A stretch of 64,000 nt of DNA from Alteracholeplasma palmae J233 (GTDB lineage: Bacteria; Bacillota_I; Bacilli_A; Acholeplasmatales; Acholeplasmataceae), in contig NC_022538.1 of the NCBI RefSeq assembly GCF_000968055.1, forward strand, positions 1,213,499-1,277,498, in the 5' to 3' direction. Of the stretch, positions 36,764 to 46,631 are shown in pieces. Position 1 is the first letter of the stretch. Every line of letters starts with the position of its first letter. The translations under genes and the position numbers were made by a program. A model generated the notes under the pieces. That model saw nothing but the letters and a program-made list of their open reading frames with translations. It was not told where the DNA came from and made no database searches.

Positions 36764-36828
36764 CAATGGTGCTCTAGAAGCTTTAGTGGCCTAGAGACGA
36801 AGAGAGGAATGCGTTCCTCTTTTTTTAT
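36764..36828 (+). ncRNA. Candidate small RNA, about 65 nt
   Basis: The transcript would hold a 6-bp stem, CTCTAG with CTAGAG (36772-36777, 36791-36796), and end at a terminator, AGAGGAA-TGCG-TTCCTCT (36803-36820), with T7. There is no gene in or after it. It does not show the SRP, 6S or tmRNA motifs that I can recall, so its identity is open. Confidence 0.6.
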
Positions 36829-36837
36829 TTTCTAAAT

Positions 36838-37026
36838 AAAGTATATACTTTTAAAATATCTCCGAGGTAACAATTTTATTTTTCATCTAGTATAAACTAT
36901 GCTATGTTTTATTAAAACATATCGTAATTCGCAGTTATTAATGAGATTTATAAAAATTCGCACTTTATAGTGCGGTTTTAGTTTTAACCTAACTTGTGTC
37001 AACTTCGTTTCTTTATTATGACACAA
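36838..37026. other. Gene-free stretch rich in palindromes
   Basis: It holds an AAAGTATATACTTT palindrome (36838-36851), ATGTTTT-ATT-AAAACAT (36904-36920), and a plus-strand terminator-like stem CGCACT-TTAT-AGTGCG with T-rich tail (36959-36986). It also has TTGTGTCA / TGACACAA (36994-37001, 37019-37026). No gene is visible. Confidence 0.5.
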
Positions 37027-37148
37027 ATAATTCATAAGAATCTATTTAAATTAGAAATAGCTCATATGCCTAATTATCTAACTTTTTTATAAAAAAGTTT
37101 TTTACGATAAAGTAGTTTCTACTGTTAAATAGTTTCTATTATAAAAAT

Positions 37149-37179
37149 AGAACCAATCATCTAATAGACAATTAGTTCT
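37149..37179 (-). terminator. Terminator of the 384-aa membrane protein gene
   Basis: A 13-position stem (37149-37161 with 37167-37179, several G-U pairs) followed on the minus strand by ATTTTTATAATAG, just after the stop codon. Confidence 0.7.
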
Positions 37180-37185
37180 AAATAT

Positions 37186-38340
37186 TTATTCTATATCATT
37201 TATTACTTTATTAGCATTTTCTATTAACTGATGCAAATCATGTTTCTCATTTAATATCATATGTGCGTATTTTAGGGCATCCTCACGGTTATTTCTTGTA
37301 TGATGGTATTTCATCAATACATTAGCATTAATCAGTCTAGTAACGATTTTACGCTTATTTTTAACTTCTAGTTTTTTCTCTATATCATCTATAGTTATAG
37401 TAGTTGTTAGTATGATCAAATGAGTTTTCATTAATTTTGTAATTTTATTATTTCTTATAGATAATACTTGAAGTTTATTAGTGGCAGTTTTGTAGTCACC
37501 TTTATTTAAATAATGATAAAATTCTACATATTGGTAAAATAGTTTGTATTTGTTTATTTTACTACTATCTATATTTTCAAATAATTCTAATCCTTGTTCT
37601 AAATCAAATAAGTATAAATAATTTGCTTTAGCTAATTCTACTTGTGCTCTTATTTCAGGGTCTAAATTTTCTTCCAAAATTTCATTCAACTTAATTTCAA
37701 ATTTTTCAAAATTGGCAGTTCGTTCAAACTCTCTCATAGCTTTTAAAAATGGATTAAAGATAAGCATAATGACTAAATTTTCTATAAAAATTACTCCGGC
37801 TATAATGTATACTCCAGTATAAATATTTTGTTTAAATAAAATGATCCATAATGTAAGGAAAATAATCGCCGCTATCATAGATACTACTAAACTATTATCC
37901 AATATAGATTTTTGTTTTTTACTATAAATACCAAATCTATAAGTTTTATTCTTTTCTGGTTCTTCTGCTAATTCTTTATCTTTTTTACTAAAAATACTAA
38001 AAATACTAAAACAATAAATAATTACTAATACAATCGTATAAATGATGCTAAAAAGCCAGATACTTGCATTAACTGTAGTAATACCTTCTGGTATAACATA
38101 CAAAATTGCAATAACCATAACGAATAATAAAATGCCTCTTTTAATTGGTCTTGACCATTTAAATTCTAATAAATATAAACCAATAACGCTGATGCCTCCT
38201 ATAATCATATTATACTTAGTCGTATCAGACATTATTAAACCTATTTCAGAATCTAATCTATTATAGAACGTTACTGACATCATATACATTAATATAACTA
38301 ACTGAATTCCCATTACAACTGAAATATTCTTCTTTTTCAT
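37186..38340 (-). CDS. Hypothetical membrane protein with TPR-like C-terminal half
   Basis: Six hydrophobic segments fill the first ~215 residues: four before a charged linker (KKDKELAEEPEKNK) and two after it. The remaining ~170 residues are helical repeats such as LDPEIRAQVELAKANYLYLFD and EFYHYLNKGDYKTATNKLQVL, TPR-like in layout. The ATG at 38340, with GAGGGATAAG close ahead, is a better start than the GTG at 38352. No function is known to me. It forms its own transcription unit between the capsule gene capD and the small-RNA region. Confidence 0.75.
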   Translation of the reverse strand: MKKKNISVVMGIQLVILMYMMSVTFYNRLDSEIGLIMSDTTKYNMIIGGISVIGLYLLEFKWSRPIKRGILLFVMVIAILYVIPEGITTVNASIWLFSIIYTIVLVIIYCFSIFSIFSKKDKELAEEPEKNKTYRFGIYSKKQKSILDNSLVVSMIAAIIFLTLWIILFKQNIYTGVYIIAGVIFIENLVIMLIFNPFLKAMREFERTANFEKFEIKLNEILEENLDPEIRAQVELAKANYLYLFDLEQGLELFENIDSSKINKYKLFYQYVEFYHYLNKGDYKTATNKLQVLSIRNNKITKLMKTHLIILTTTITIDDIEKKLEVKNKRKIVTRLINANVLMKYHHTRNNREDALKYAHMILNEKHDLHQLIENANKVINDIE

Positions 38341-38416
38341 CTTATCCCTCACTTGGTGTTTTATATTTATAGCATATCATATATTCTATTTTTTAAATAC
38401 TTTGATAAATTAAAAA

Positions 38417-38441
38417 ATCTTACTTCCATTTGAAATAAGAT
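38417..38441 (-). terminator. capD terminator
   Basis: ATCTTACTTC (38417-38426) pairs with GAAATAAGAT (38432-38441), with one G-U pair. On the minus strand TTTTTTAATTT follows. It lies 10 nt past the capD stop. Confidence 0.8.
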
Positions 38442-38450
38442 CTTTTTAAT

Positions 38451-40340
38451 TTATTTTTTAATTGTATAAGTTTTAACGACACTAGCAACAAACTCTTTAG
38501 CATCATCATTAGTCATTTGTTCTAATGATTTAGCGATTGTATCTAGTTTTAATTCACTTAGTTTAATATTTCTTTGTTTTTCAATAAATATTTTCTTGTT
38601 TTCAGTTCTATGATGATCATCATTATTGACATCTACTAATAACTCTTCATATAGTTTTTCACCTGGTCTTAAACCAGTAAACTCTACTTTAATATCTATA
38701 TCAGGTCTTAAGCCGCTTAAACTAATCATTTTTCTAGCTAAATCTGCAATCTTAACAGGTTCTCCCATATCTAGGACAAATACTTCGCCACCTTCTGCAA
38801 AGACGGCACATTGTAAAATTAAGCCTACTGCTTCTGGGATGGTCATAAAGTATCTTGTAATTTCTGGGTGTGTTACTGTTATTGGACCACCATCTGCGAT
38901 TTGTTTTTCAAATAATGGTATCACACTACCATTACTTCCTAAGACATTACCAAATCTAACTGAGCTAAATTTAGTTTTATCACAGTGGCTTTGTTGTTCC
39001 TGGATAACAAGTTCTGCAAAACGTTTAGTTGCCCCCATGACATTAGTACTTCTAACTGCTTTATCACTACTTACTAAAACAAACTTTTTAACATTATATA
39101 AATTAGCTAAGCTTGAAACATTATATGTTCCTAACACATTTGATCTAACAGCTTCTTTTGCGCTATCTTCCATTAATGGAACGTGTTTATAGGCAGCTGC
39201 GTGGAAAACTAGAGTTGGTCTATATGTTTCAAATACTTCCTTTATACGTTCATAGTTGTATACACTACCAATAATTACTTTCAAGTCTAATACTTTGCCT
39301 TCTTTTTTAAACTTTCTAAGTAATTCTTGTTGAATATCATATGCATTATTTTCATAAATATCAAAGATGACCAATTGTTTAGGATTTAGTTGTGATATTT
39401 GGCGACATAATTCACTACCAATGGATCCGCCACCACCTGTTACTAATACAATTTCATCTTTAATAAATGCATTTACTGAATCATCTTTTAAACTAATTTC
39501 ACTTCTGTTAAGTAAATCTTGAATTTTAACTTTAGATATTTTAACTTTTTCATTTTTAACATCTTGAACATCTTCCATACCAGTAAATTTTTTCAACTGT
39601 ATGTTATTCTTAATCGCAATATTAGCTATTTTAACAATTTCTTCATTTGGAAAATGGTTGATTGCTACAATGATTTCTTCAATACCATATTTTAAGATTG
39701 CTTCTTCTATTGATTCTAAACTACCAACAACCTTGATACCCATCAGCTTATTTCCAATTTTTTCTTTATTATCATCTAAAAAAGCTACTGGTAAGTTATT
39801 TAAATTCTTGTTCTTATAAATTTCTTTTAAGACTCTTTCACCAACATAACCAGCACCAATAATTAAAGTTCTATTACCAAGTGATCTACCCCATTTAAAT
39901 TGGCGTTTAACATACATAATTAATCTATTTAAGATTCTTGGAATCGGTAATAAGATAATTTCATAGACTGTAATAGAGATATATGAAGATTTGTAAATAA
40001 ATTGTACTTGTGGATATCCACTAAAAATAGCTAGGAATAATACAATCGTAATATTAATACCTATAATAATTAAAATCAGTTTAATAAAATCTTCAAAGCC
40101 AAAATAGTCGACTAATACTCTATACGTACTTGTAAAAATAAAGACAACTATGTGTAGTGCTAATATAAAAGGTAGTGCTAAAAGTACTTTTTCTGTATTA
40201 AATACAGTTGGTGTATTTGGTGCAAGAGGTATCCATAAGAGTGGAAGGCTTGCTGATGCATAAGAAATAATAATCATGAATATATCAAATACGATATATG
40301 GTAAGGCTGATTTTACTCTTATTTTTTTTGTGTTTTTCAT
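38451..40340 (-). CDS. capD: UDP-GlcNAc 4,6-dehydratase, membrane-anchored (CapD/PglF-like)
   Basis: The 629-residue enzyme has four N-terminal membrane segments (about 10-135), then a CoA-binding-like Rossmann domain (TLIIGAGYVGERV, 160-280). A large SDR domain follows, with VTGGGGSIGSELCRQI, FHAAAYKHVPLMED, SSDKAVRSTNVMGATKR (Met in place of the usual Tyr in this branch) and RFGNVLGSNGSVIPLF. This is the long CapD/PglF/WbpM type that makes UDP-4-keto-6-deoxy-GlcNAc. It presumably supplies the capsule operon at 6-17 kb, although it lies 20 kb away. GGGGGAA precedes the ATG. Confidence 0.92.
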   Translation of the reverse strand: MKNTKKIRVKSALPYIVFDIFMIIISYASASLPLLWIPLAPNTPTVFNTEKVLLALPFILALHIVVFIFTSTYRVLVDYFGFEDFIKLILIIIGINITIVLFLAIFSGYPQVQFIYKSSYISITVYEIILLPIPRILNRLIMYVKRQFKWGRSLGNRTLIIGAGYVGERVLKEIYKNKNLNNLPVAFLDDNKEKIGNKLMGIKVVGSLESIEEAILKYGIEEIIVAINHFPNEEIVKIANIAIKNNIQLKKFTGMEDVQDVKNEKVKISKVKIQDLLNRSEISLKDDSVNAFIKDEIVLVTGGGGSIGSELCRQISQLNPKQLVIFDIYENNAYDIQQELLRKFKKEGKVLDLKVIIGSVYNYERIKEVFETYRPTLVFHAAAYKHVPLMEDSAKEAVRSNVLGTYNVSSLANLYNVKKFVLVSSDKAVRSTNVMGATKRFAELVIQEQQSHCDKTKFSSVRFGNVLGSNGSVIPLFEKQIADGGPITVTHPEITRYFMTIPEAVGLILQCAVFAEGGEVFVLDMGEPVKIADLARKMISLSGLRPDIDIKVEFTGLRPGEKLYEELLVDVNNDDHHRTENKKIFIEKQRNIKLSELKLDTIAKSLEQMTNDDAKEFVASVVKTYTIKK

Positions 40341-40366
40341 AATGTTCCCCCAACAAATAAACTTTA

Positions 40367-42127
40367 TTAAATTTGTTTATTAATAAGTTCGTTGACTCTG
40401 TCTATATCCCTTTTGATCATTTCTAAAGAATCCATCCAAAATTCTTTTTTAGTTATATCGATATTCATACTTAAAGCAACATCTTCTGCACTTGCTTTAG
40501 TAGTCAACGCAAGTAGTTTATCATATTTTTGAATAAAAGTCTTTTTATCTTTCAAATATTGTGCATATAATCCTTTAGAAAATAGTAATCCAAAGGCATA
40601 AGGGAAGTTATAGAAGTTTAATCCTGCACTATAATAGTGTCCTTTGTTTAACCACATATATGGGTGTAGGTTATTTTCATCTAATCCTTTACCATAGGCT
40701 TTCTTTTGAGCATCTATCATAAAGTTCTTCATTTCATCTTTTGAAATAGGTCTATTAGCTGTGTCTAAGACTTTAGTTTCAAAGATAAATCTAGAAAGGA
40801 TATCTATGATTACTTGAGTAGCATCTTGAACTGAATTTTCTAAGATAGAAAGTTTTTCTTCATCTTTTGAAAGTTTACTTAATAAATGATTGTTAATCAC
40901 TGTTTCACAAAAAATACTTGCGGTTTCAGCTAAAGGCATTGGATAACTCCAATGTAGTGGTGCATTTTCACTGATGACTTCACCATGGTAACCATGACCT
41001 AATTCATGGGCAATGGTTAAACAATCTGATAACGATCCAGTAAAGTTAGTAAGAATTCTTGATTCTTTTATTTGTGGTTGGTTACTACAAAAAGCTCCTC
41101 CACGTTTACCCTTTTTAGGGTAAACATCTACCCAATTATTATCAAAGGCTTTTTTAGCAAAATTACCTAATTTTTCACTATAACCATAAAACGCTTCTTT
41201 TACTAATTCTTGAGCTTCTTGGTAATTATAAGTTTTTTCTAGTTTTCCCATTGGGGCAAATAAATCATAAAATGGTAATCCATTTTTATGTCCTAAACTT
41301 TGTGCTTTAGTTAATAAATATTTTTCAAAATGAGGTTGGTAGTGGTAGATTGCCTCTAGCATCGCATCAAGTGTTTCTTTTTTCATTCTTGATTGTAATA
41401 ATGTTTTTTCTAAAGCTGAACTATAGCCTCTTAGTTCATTCATTGTATTAACTTCTCTTTTAATATTAGTTAAAGCTAAGGCAACAAAATCATCTACTTT
41501 TTCATAGGCTTTAAGTTCTGCTTGATATGCTTTTTTTCTTACATCAGGGTTATAATCATAAGCTAAGTTTCTTACTTCACTTAAAGTAATTTCCTTGTCA
41601 TCATAAATAACACTTAAATTAGATGTAGCAAGTCCTTGTAATCTTGACCATGAACTAGATGATAATTCACTTAATTTAGAATATAGAACTTCTTCTTTTT
41701 CAGATAGGAGGTGTTTAGCACTTTCTTGTTCTAATTGTAAGTTGTATAAATATTTTTTAATAAGTTCACTTTCACTAGCAAGTTTATCTAAATCTACTTC
41801 TTTTAAGTATCTTGTAAGTAAAACATTTTCTTTAGTTGATTTTCTTAAGATGCTTTGAATTTTTGATGTGTAACTTAATGCTTCTTGGTTTGTTACATTT
41901 GTTGATTGGGTAAGACTTGCGAAACTGTATAGATTTTTAACTAAGATCGTTAATTTTTCATCTAATGTTAAATATGCTTCTATAAAGTCTTTTTGTGTCT
42001 TTTCGTTTCTTTTTTCAACAAGTAAAATATACTCATCAACAATACTTTCTAATTTTAGTAAATCATTATGATAATCTTCATTAAATCCTTTATACAGACT
42101 ATCTAAGTTCCATGTTCCTTTTTCCAT
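40367..42127 (-). CDS. pepF: Oligoendopeptidase F
   Basis: This M3-family zinc peptidase of 586 residues cleaves short peptides in the cytoplasm. The zinc site is TIAHELGHGYHGE with the third ligand in PLAETASIFCE. The conserved GKRGGAFC and YSAGLNFYNFPYAFG blocks, as well as the N-terminal WNLDSLYKGF, are typical of PepF. Its ATG shares one base with the uvrB stop (TAATG), so the two are translated from one message. Confidence 0.96.
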   Translation of the reverse strand: MEKGTWNLDSLYKGFNEDYHNDLLKLESIVDEYILLVEKRNEKTQKDFIEAYLTLDEKLTILVKNLYSFASLTQSTNVTNQEALSYTSKIQSILRKSTKENVLLTRYLKEVDLDKLASESELIKKYLYNLQLEQESAKHLLSEKEEVLYSKLSELSSSSWSRLQGLATSNLSVIYDDKEITLSEVRNLAYDYNPDVRKKAYQAELKAYEKVDDFVALALTNIKREVNTMNELRGYSSALEKTLLQSRMKKETLDAMLEAIYHYQPHFEKYLLTKAQSLGHKNGLPFYDLFAPMGKLEKTYNYQEAQELVKEAFYGYSEKLGNFAKKAFDNNWVDVYPKKGKRGGAFCSNQPQIKESRILTNFTGSLSDCLTIAHELGHGYHGEVISENAPLHWSYPMPLAETASIFCETVINNHLLSKLSKDEEKLSILENSVQDATQVIIDILSRFIFETKVLDTANRPISKDEMKNFMIDAQKKAYGKGLDENNLHPYMWLNKGHYYSAGLNFYNFPYAFGLLFSKGLYAQYLKDKKTFIQKYDKLLALTTKASAEDVALSMNIDITKKEFWMDSLEMIKRDIDRVNELINKQI

Positions 42128-44085
42128 TACTTTACCTCTGCTTTCAGTTCATATATTAAGTCTCTTATTGTCGCAGCTTTTTCAAAGTCTAGGTCTTTGG
42201 CTGCTTGTTTCATGAGTTGTTCTAAACTATCAATCTCGTGTAATATTTCTTTTTTAGACAATTTCTTAGTTTTATTATTCTCTTCTAAGACATCTGTTTT
42301 AATCGTGATGTTATCTCTAATGTCTTTAGTAATTTGCATAGGTGAAACGTTATACTCAATGTTATATTTCATTTGGATTTCACGACGTCTATTTGTTTCA
42401 GTAATCGCAATTTGCATCGCATCACTTATTTTATCCGCATACATAATAACACGACCATTGATATTTCTTGCGGCTCTACCAATCGTTTGAATTAAACTTC
42501 TTTCACTTCTTAAGAACCCTTGTTTATCGGCATCTAAGATAGCTACTAAAGATACCTCAGGTAAATCAAGTCCTTCTCTTAGTAAATTAATCCCAATTAA
42601 ACAATCATATTTTCCTAATCTTAAATCTCTTAGAATTGCAGTTCTTTCAAGTGATTTAATTTCACTATGCAAATATGCTACTTTTAATCCTAACTCTTTA
42701 TAATGCGATGTTAAGTCTTCACTCATTCTAATCGTTAGGGTGGTGATTAAAACACGTTCATTTCTTTCAATTCTTTTTTTAATTTCAAAATATAAATCAT
42801 CTATTTGTCCTTCTGATTTTCTAATTTCAATTTCAGGATCTAATAGATAGGTTGGTCTAATGATTTGTTGAATGACTGGTAAATTCTTATTCTTTTCATA
42901 ATCTCCTGGGGTTGCGGAAAGGTAAATGACTTTATCAAGCCTTTCTTCGAACTCAGCAAACTGTAAAGGTCTATTATCTAAGGCACTAGGAAGTCTAAAT
43001 CCATAACTTACTAATGTCTCTTTTCTTGATCTATCACCAAAATACATTCCACGAACTTGTGGTACTGTTACGTGAGATTCATCTATAATCAACATATAAT
43101 CATCACCAAAGAAATCTATAAGCGTAGCAGGTGTTTCTCCTGCTTCTCTTAAGGCTATATGTCTTGAATAGTTTTCAACGCCACTACAGTAACCTAATTC
43201 CTCTAACATTTCAATATCATACTTTGTACGCATCTCAATTCTTTGAGCTTCTAGTAACTGATTATTTGCCTGGAAGAAATGTATTTGTTCAGCTAATTCA
43301 TTTTTAATTCTTCTAATACTTTCTTGAAGTTTTTCTTTATTTGTCATGAATAAGGTTGCCGGAAAAATCGTTAGAAAATTAGTATTTTCAATAGATGTTC
43401 CAGTTAGAACATCAAATACTCTAATTTCTTCAATTTCATCACCAAAGAAAGATACTCTAAAACCATGAGCACGTTCAGAGGCTGGAATGATTTCTACTGA
43501 ATCTCCTCTTACTCTAAAAGTCCCACGATGGAAATCTAGGTCATTTCTTTGATATTGTAGTTCAACAAGTTTATGTAAAAGATTATTTCTACCAAATTCT
43601 TCACCAACTCTTAAAAAGATCGTTGCATTCTTATAATCATCTGGATCCCCAATACCATAAATACACGAAACAGAAGCGACGACAATAACATCATCATTTG
43701 TTAAAAGGGATGATACTGCACTATGTCTCATTTCATCTATTTCATCATTAATAGATGAATCTTTTTCTATATATGTATCACTTGATACAACATATGCTTC
43801 TGGCTGAAAATAATCATAATAAGAAATAAAGTATTCTACTCTGTTATTAGGAAAAAAAGCCTTTAACTCACCATATAACTGGCCAGCTAAAGTTTTATTA
43901 TGTGCAAGCACTAAAGTCTTTTTACCTACTTGTTGTATTAAGTTTGCAATAGTAAAAGTCTTACCAGTTCCTGTGGCACCTAGTAAGATTTGTTCTTTTA
44001 CTCCATTATCTATATTGTTCTTTAAATCTTCGATTGCCTTTATCTGATCGCCTTGTGGTTTGTAGGGTGATTTTAAGTCAAACAT
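42127..44085 (-). CDS. uvrB: Excinuclease ABC subunit B
   Basis: UvrB is the damage-verifying helicase of nucleotide excision repair. It has Walker [13 protein letters not shown], the damage-gripping beta-hairpin region [35 protein letters not shown], the helicase motifs [16 protein letters not shown] and [40 protein letters not shown], and a C-terminal UVR domain ([15 protein letters not shown]). I take the ATG before FDLKSPY (44085), where the family usually begins; 44091 (ATG) and 44094 (GTG) are alternatives. uvrA is not in the window. Confidence 0.97.
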   Translation of the reverse strand: MFDLKSPYKPQGDQIKAIEDLKNNIDNGVKEQILLGATGTGKTFTIANLIQQVGKKTLVLAHNKTLAGQLYGELKAFFPNNRVEYFISYYDYFQPEAYVVSSDTYIEKDSSINDEIDEMRHSAVSSLLTNDDVIVVASVSCIYGIGDPDDYKNATIFLRVGEEFGRNNLLHKLVELQYQRNDLDFHRGTFRVRGDSVEIIPASERAHGFRVSFFGDEIEEIRVFDVLTGTSIENTNFLTIFPATLFMTNKEKLQESIRRIKNELAEQIHFFQANNQLLEAQRIEMRTKYDIEMLEELGYCSGVENYSRHIALREAGETPATLIDFFGDDYMLIIDESHVTVPQVRGMYFGDRSRKETLVSYGFRLPSALDNRPLQFAEFEERLDKVIYLSATPGDYEKNKNLPVIQQIIRPTYLLDPEIEIRKSEGQIDDLYFEIKKRIERNERVLITTLTIRMSEDLTSHYKELGLKVAYLHSEIKSLERTAILRDLRLGKYDCLIGINLLREGLDLPEVSLVAILDADKQGFLRSERSLIQTIGRAARNINGRVIMYADKISDAMQIAITETNRRREIQMKYNIEYNVSPMQITKDIRDNITIKTDVLEENNKTKKLSKKEILHEIDSLEQLMKQAAKDLDFEKAATIRDLIYELKAEVK

Positions 44086-44153
44086 ATGCATCACTTCATT
44101 TCTATTTTATATATAAAAGAATTTAAACGAATAGTTTCAACTAACTTCTATTT

Positions 44154-44182
44154 ATTTTATCATTTTTATATATAAATGACAA
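44154..44182 (-). promoter_or_regulatory. uvrB-pepF promoter
   Basis: TTGTCA (44177-44182) and TAAAAT (44154-44159) on the minus strand, with a 17-nt spacer, about 65 nt ahead of uvrB. I see no LexA-type or other operator around it. Confidence 0.65.
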
Positions 44183-44529
44183 GAATACATAAATTTAGTC
44201 ATAATAATACTTTGAATCATTAACATATAACTAAGACTTAGCTCTTTTCAGTTTCTTCTACTTAATAAGTCCACGAGAATAATTGAGCCTAGCGTTATTA
44301 TCAAATCATGCTTACGAATTCTTTCACATCTAAATAGAACTCTATAACATTTTCTTTTTATTTACTAGAAAATATATAAGAAAAGTTCATCCAGTAAATT
44401 TATTGTTTTATTTTTATAGTTATTTCATATCTTAATCTTATATAGATATTGGTCTTAAGTTTTTAATATATCTAAGGTTTCTTTTCTTAATATTTTTGTT
44501 ATCCATATATTGCTATCTTCATTAAAATC
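44183..44529. other. Gene-free stretch upstream of the uvrB promoter
   Basis: AT-rich, with no gene, remnant or convincing hairpin that I can see. Confidence 0.4.
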
Positions 44530-45165
44530 TTATTTTACCAGTTTAATTGCTTGTAAATCACCACTTGTTAAGACTTCTAAATTTTCAAATATTTTTTCTT
44601 TATCCCAATCCCACCAAGAAATTTTTTCAAGATAGCTTATTAGTTCATCATCAAATCTTTTCTTTATTAATCTTGCTGGATTTCCACCAACAACTGTATA
44701 TGCAGCTACATTGCTTGTGACAACTGAGTTTGCCGCAATAATGGCTCCATTTCCTATTCTAACCCCTGGCATCACTGTAACATTTTGTCCAAACCAAACA
44801 TCATTGCCGACAATTGTATCACCTTTAAGAGGTAGTTTCTCTATGCCATCATCAATCTTTTGCCATCCATTAAAAAAGATGCTAAAAGGGTATGTTGTCA
44901 CACGATTCATTATGTGGTTTGCCCCATTCATAATAAACTCAATCCCTTGGGCAATTTGACAAAACTTACCTATTATAAGTTTATCTCCAATAAAGTCATA
45001 GTGATGTGTCACATGAGATTGAAAATCTGTAGCATCTTTTATATCAGAATAGTAAGTATAATCACCGACAATGATATTTTTATTTTTAATAACATTTTTA
45101 ATATAACAAACACTTTTTAAATTATCATTTGGGAATACTTTGTCTTTATCAGGTCCTATTTCCAT
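44530..45165 (-). CDS. Vat-like xenobiotic O-acetyltransferase
   Basis: This 211-residue left-handed beta-helix (hexapeptide) acetyltransferase has the layout of Vat streptogramin A acetyltransferases: NDNLKSVCYIKNVIKNKN, VGDYTYYSD, LIIGKFCQIAQGIEFIMNGANH with the active-site His, YPFSIFFNGW, LPLKGDTIVGNDVWFGQNV, PGVRIGNGAIIAANSVV and GGNPARLIKKRFDDE. It also resembles CatB-type xenobiotic acetyltransferases. No ribosome site is evident. Its substrate in this organism, and any resistance it gives, are unproven. Confidence 0.85.
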   Translation of the reverse strand: MEIGPDKDKVFPNDNLKSVCYIKNVIKNKNIIVGDYTYYSDIKDATDFQSHVTHHYDFIGDKLIIGKFCQIAQGIEFIMNGANHIMNRVTTYPFSIFFNGWQKIDDGIEKLPLKGDTIVGNDVWFGQNVTVMPGVRIGNGAIIAANSVVTSNVAAYTVVGGNPARLIKKRFDDELISYLEKISWWDWDKEKIFENLEVLTSGDLQAIKLVK

Positions 45166-45179
45166 TTATTATATACTCA

Positions 45180-45423
45180 TTATATGTTCGCAAAAAGGCT
45201 TAATAGATTGCCGTCTGGATCTTTTAAAATTGCATATCTTTTGGTTCAAATCCGTATACTGATGTAATCATTTCTTTAGAATTTAATGATATTCTAACAC
45301 CTTCTGTTTCTATTTCCATGTAATTAGGTTAAAAGCACTTTTTGAAATAAATCCTAGTTTTTGATAAAAATCAGTTGCCCTATTCATATCAGAAACAACA
45401 ATACCAACCATATCTAATTTCAT
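45180..45423 (-). pseudogene. VOC/glyoxalase-family remnant
   Basis: The ATG at 45423, with GGAGGTCTTAAA ahead, opens KLDMVGIVVSDMNRATDFYQKLGF. A break near 45325 leads in another frame to EIETEGVRISLNSKEMITSVYG. The rest of the domain is deleted, apart from a final KDPDGNLLSLF. The gene is dead, but its promoter and ribosome site still look intact and may now serve the acetyltransferase gene. Confidence 0.8.
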
Positions 45424-45698
45424 TTTAAGACCTCCATCATCTTTGTTAATTCTATTATAACACTAATCTTACTAGCTAAGAAAATCATGAGCTATCATAT
45501 CACTTATCTTCATGATAAAAATTATTCTACATTTTTTAAATAGAGATAAAAAAAAAGCCCCTATAAATAACACAGGAACTTACTGCTCGTTTAATAAATT
45601 TAAAAATTTTTAAGTTTTGCTAAACTAATTAAATCTATCCTATATATAAATAATTATTATCTTTATTATAAAGTGTATCCTTCTATTTTTGTTAAATA

Positions 45699-46121
45699 TT
45701 AAAGTTTAACAGGAACCTCAATGCTAAACAAAACATATCCATCTTTAGTAATACGATACTTTTCAATCTTAATTGGTATGTGGTCATTTTCTAATGATGC
45801 ATCAAAAAATGCTTTAAATGATATTTTTTCTTTCATAAGTTCTGTATAAATACTATATGCATCAGAGACTTCATCAACTATAAGATAATCACTTTCAGGT
45901 AAAACAAGATTACCACTATTATCTAAAGATCCAATAAAGTATTTAAATCCATCTACTTTATGGTGTGATGATAAACCAAAGAATTCATCTCCAATATTTT
46001 TATCACTCACATAGCTATCTAAGGCTTTTCTTATTTTGCCTTCCATTGCCTCTATGAATGTCGCTTCAACCCAACTACCTAAAAATCTACGTTCTTTGAT
46101 ATTTAATGTTTTTCTTGTCAT
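45699..46121 (-). CDS. Small protein, possibly GyrI-like
   Basis: This 140-residue protein has alternating strands and helices in a layout like the GyrI/AraC effector-binding fold: ERRFLGSWVEATFIEAM, an EFFGLSSHHKVDGFKYFIGSL stretch, the SDYLIVDEVSDAYSIYTEL element and IPIKIEKYRITKDGYVLFS. The match is weak and based on layout only. It has no DNA-binding part and would bind a small molecule if correct. Confidence 0.5.
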   Translation of the reverse strand: MTRKTLNIKERRFLGSWVEATFIEAMEGKIRKALDSYVSDKNIGDEFFGLSSHHKVDGFKYFIGSLDNSGNLVLPESDYLIVDEVSDAYSIYTELMKEKISFKAFFDASLENDHIPIKIEKYRITKDGYVLFSIEVPVKL

Positions 46122-46631
46122 CTTTTTTTCCTTTCAATTTTAACATTATTATATCATCAAATAAGTTCATATAGTTTCTTAATACTCCTTTTCTTTTAAA
46201 CTAATATAAGGGGTATGCTATTACATGTGTTATGATAAATCATTTAAGTTTAATAAAAGGTGTCTTATATATATGAATAAGGATCTCGACATCCGTGTTT
46301 TGTTTCCTTTTTTATAGTCATTCCATATTTATATCACTAAATAAAAGACATCATTATCGTTATTATAATGACATCTTTATCTTTATCTCAAATGAAGTTT
46401 AAAGTATTTAGTTTTATTATACTGAATTTCCATGATAATAATATTTTATCTAGTACTTTATTTTACTCTTAAATTTATTTCGAGTTAAATGCTATTTAAA
46501 ATACTAGTTACTAGTGACATCAATCATAAGTCCTGCAATACGTATTCTTTAACTAGTCCCAATTAAATCGTTTTGATAATGTAACTTTTATCTACTAAAT
46601 TGTTATAAAAACATATTTTAACTACCCATAT
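46122..46631. other. Gene-free stretch with one inverted repeat
   Basis: AGACATCATTAT (46346-46357) and ATAATGACATCT (46365-46376) form a 12-position stem with two mismatches. It may be a terminator of the gene that starts at 47291. I see nothing else. Confidence 0.4.

Noticed and set aside
36764-36828. SRP (4.5S) RNA, 6S RNA or tmRNA
   Set aside because: No GGAA-tetraloop hexanucleotide region of SRP RNA, too short for 6S or tmRNA; kept only as an unassigned small RNA.
38626-39192. Long plus-strand frame of 188 codons
   Set aside because: Lies wholly antisense to the conserved SDR domain of capD.
44711-45120. Two plus-strand frames opposite the Vat-like gene
   Set aside because: Antisense to a strongly conserved hexapeptide acetyltransferase.
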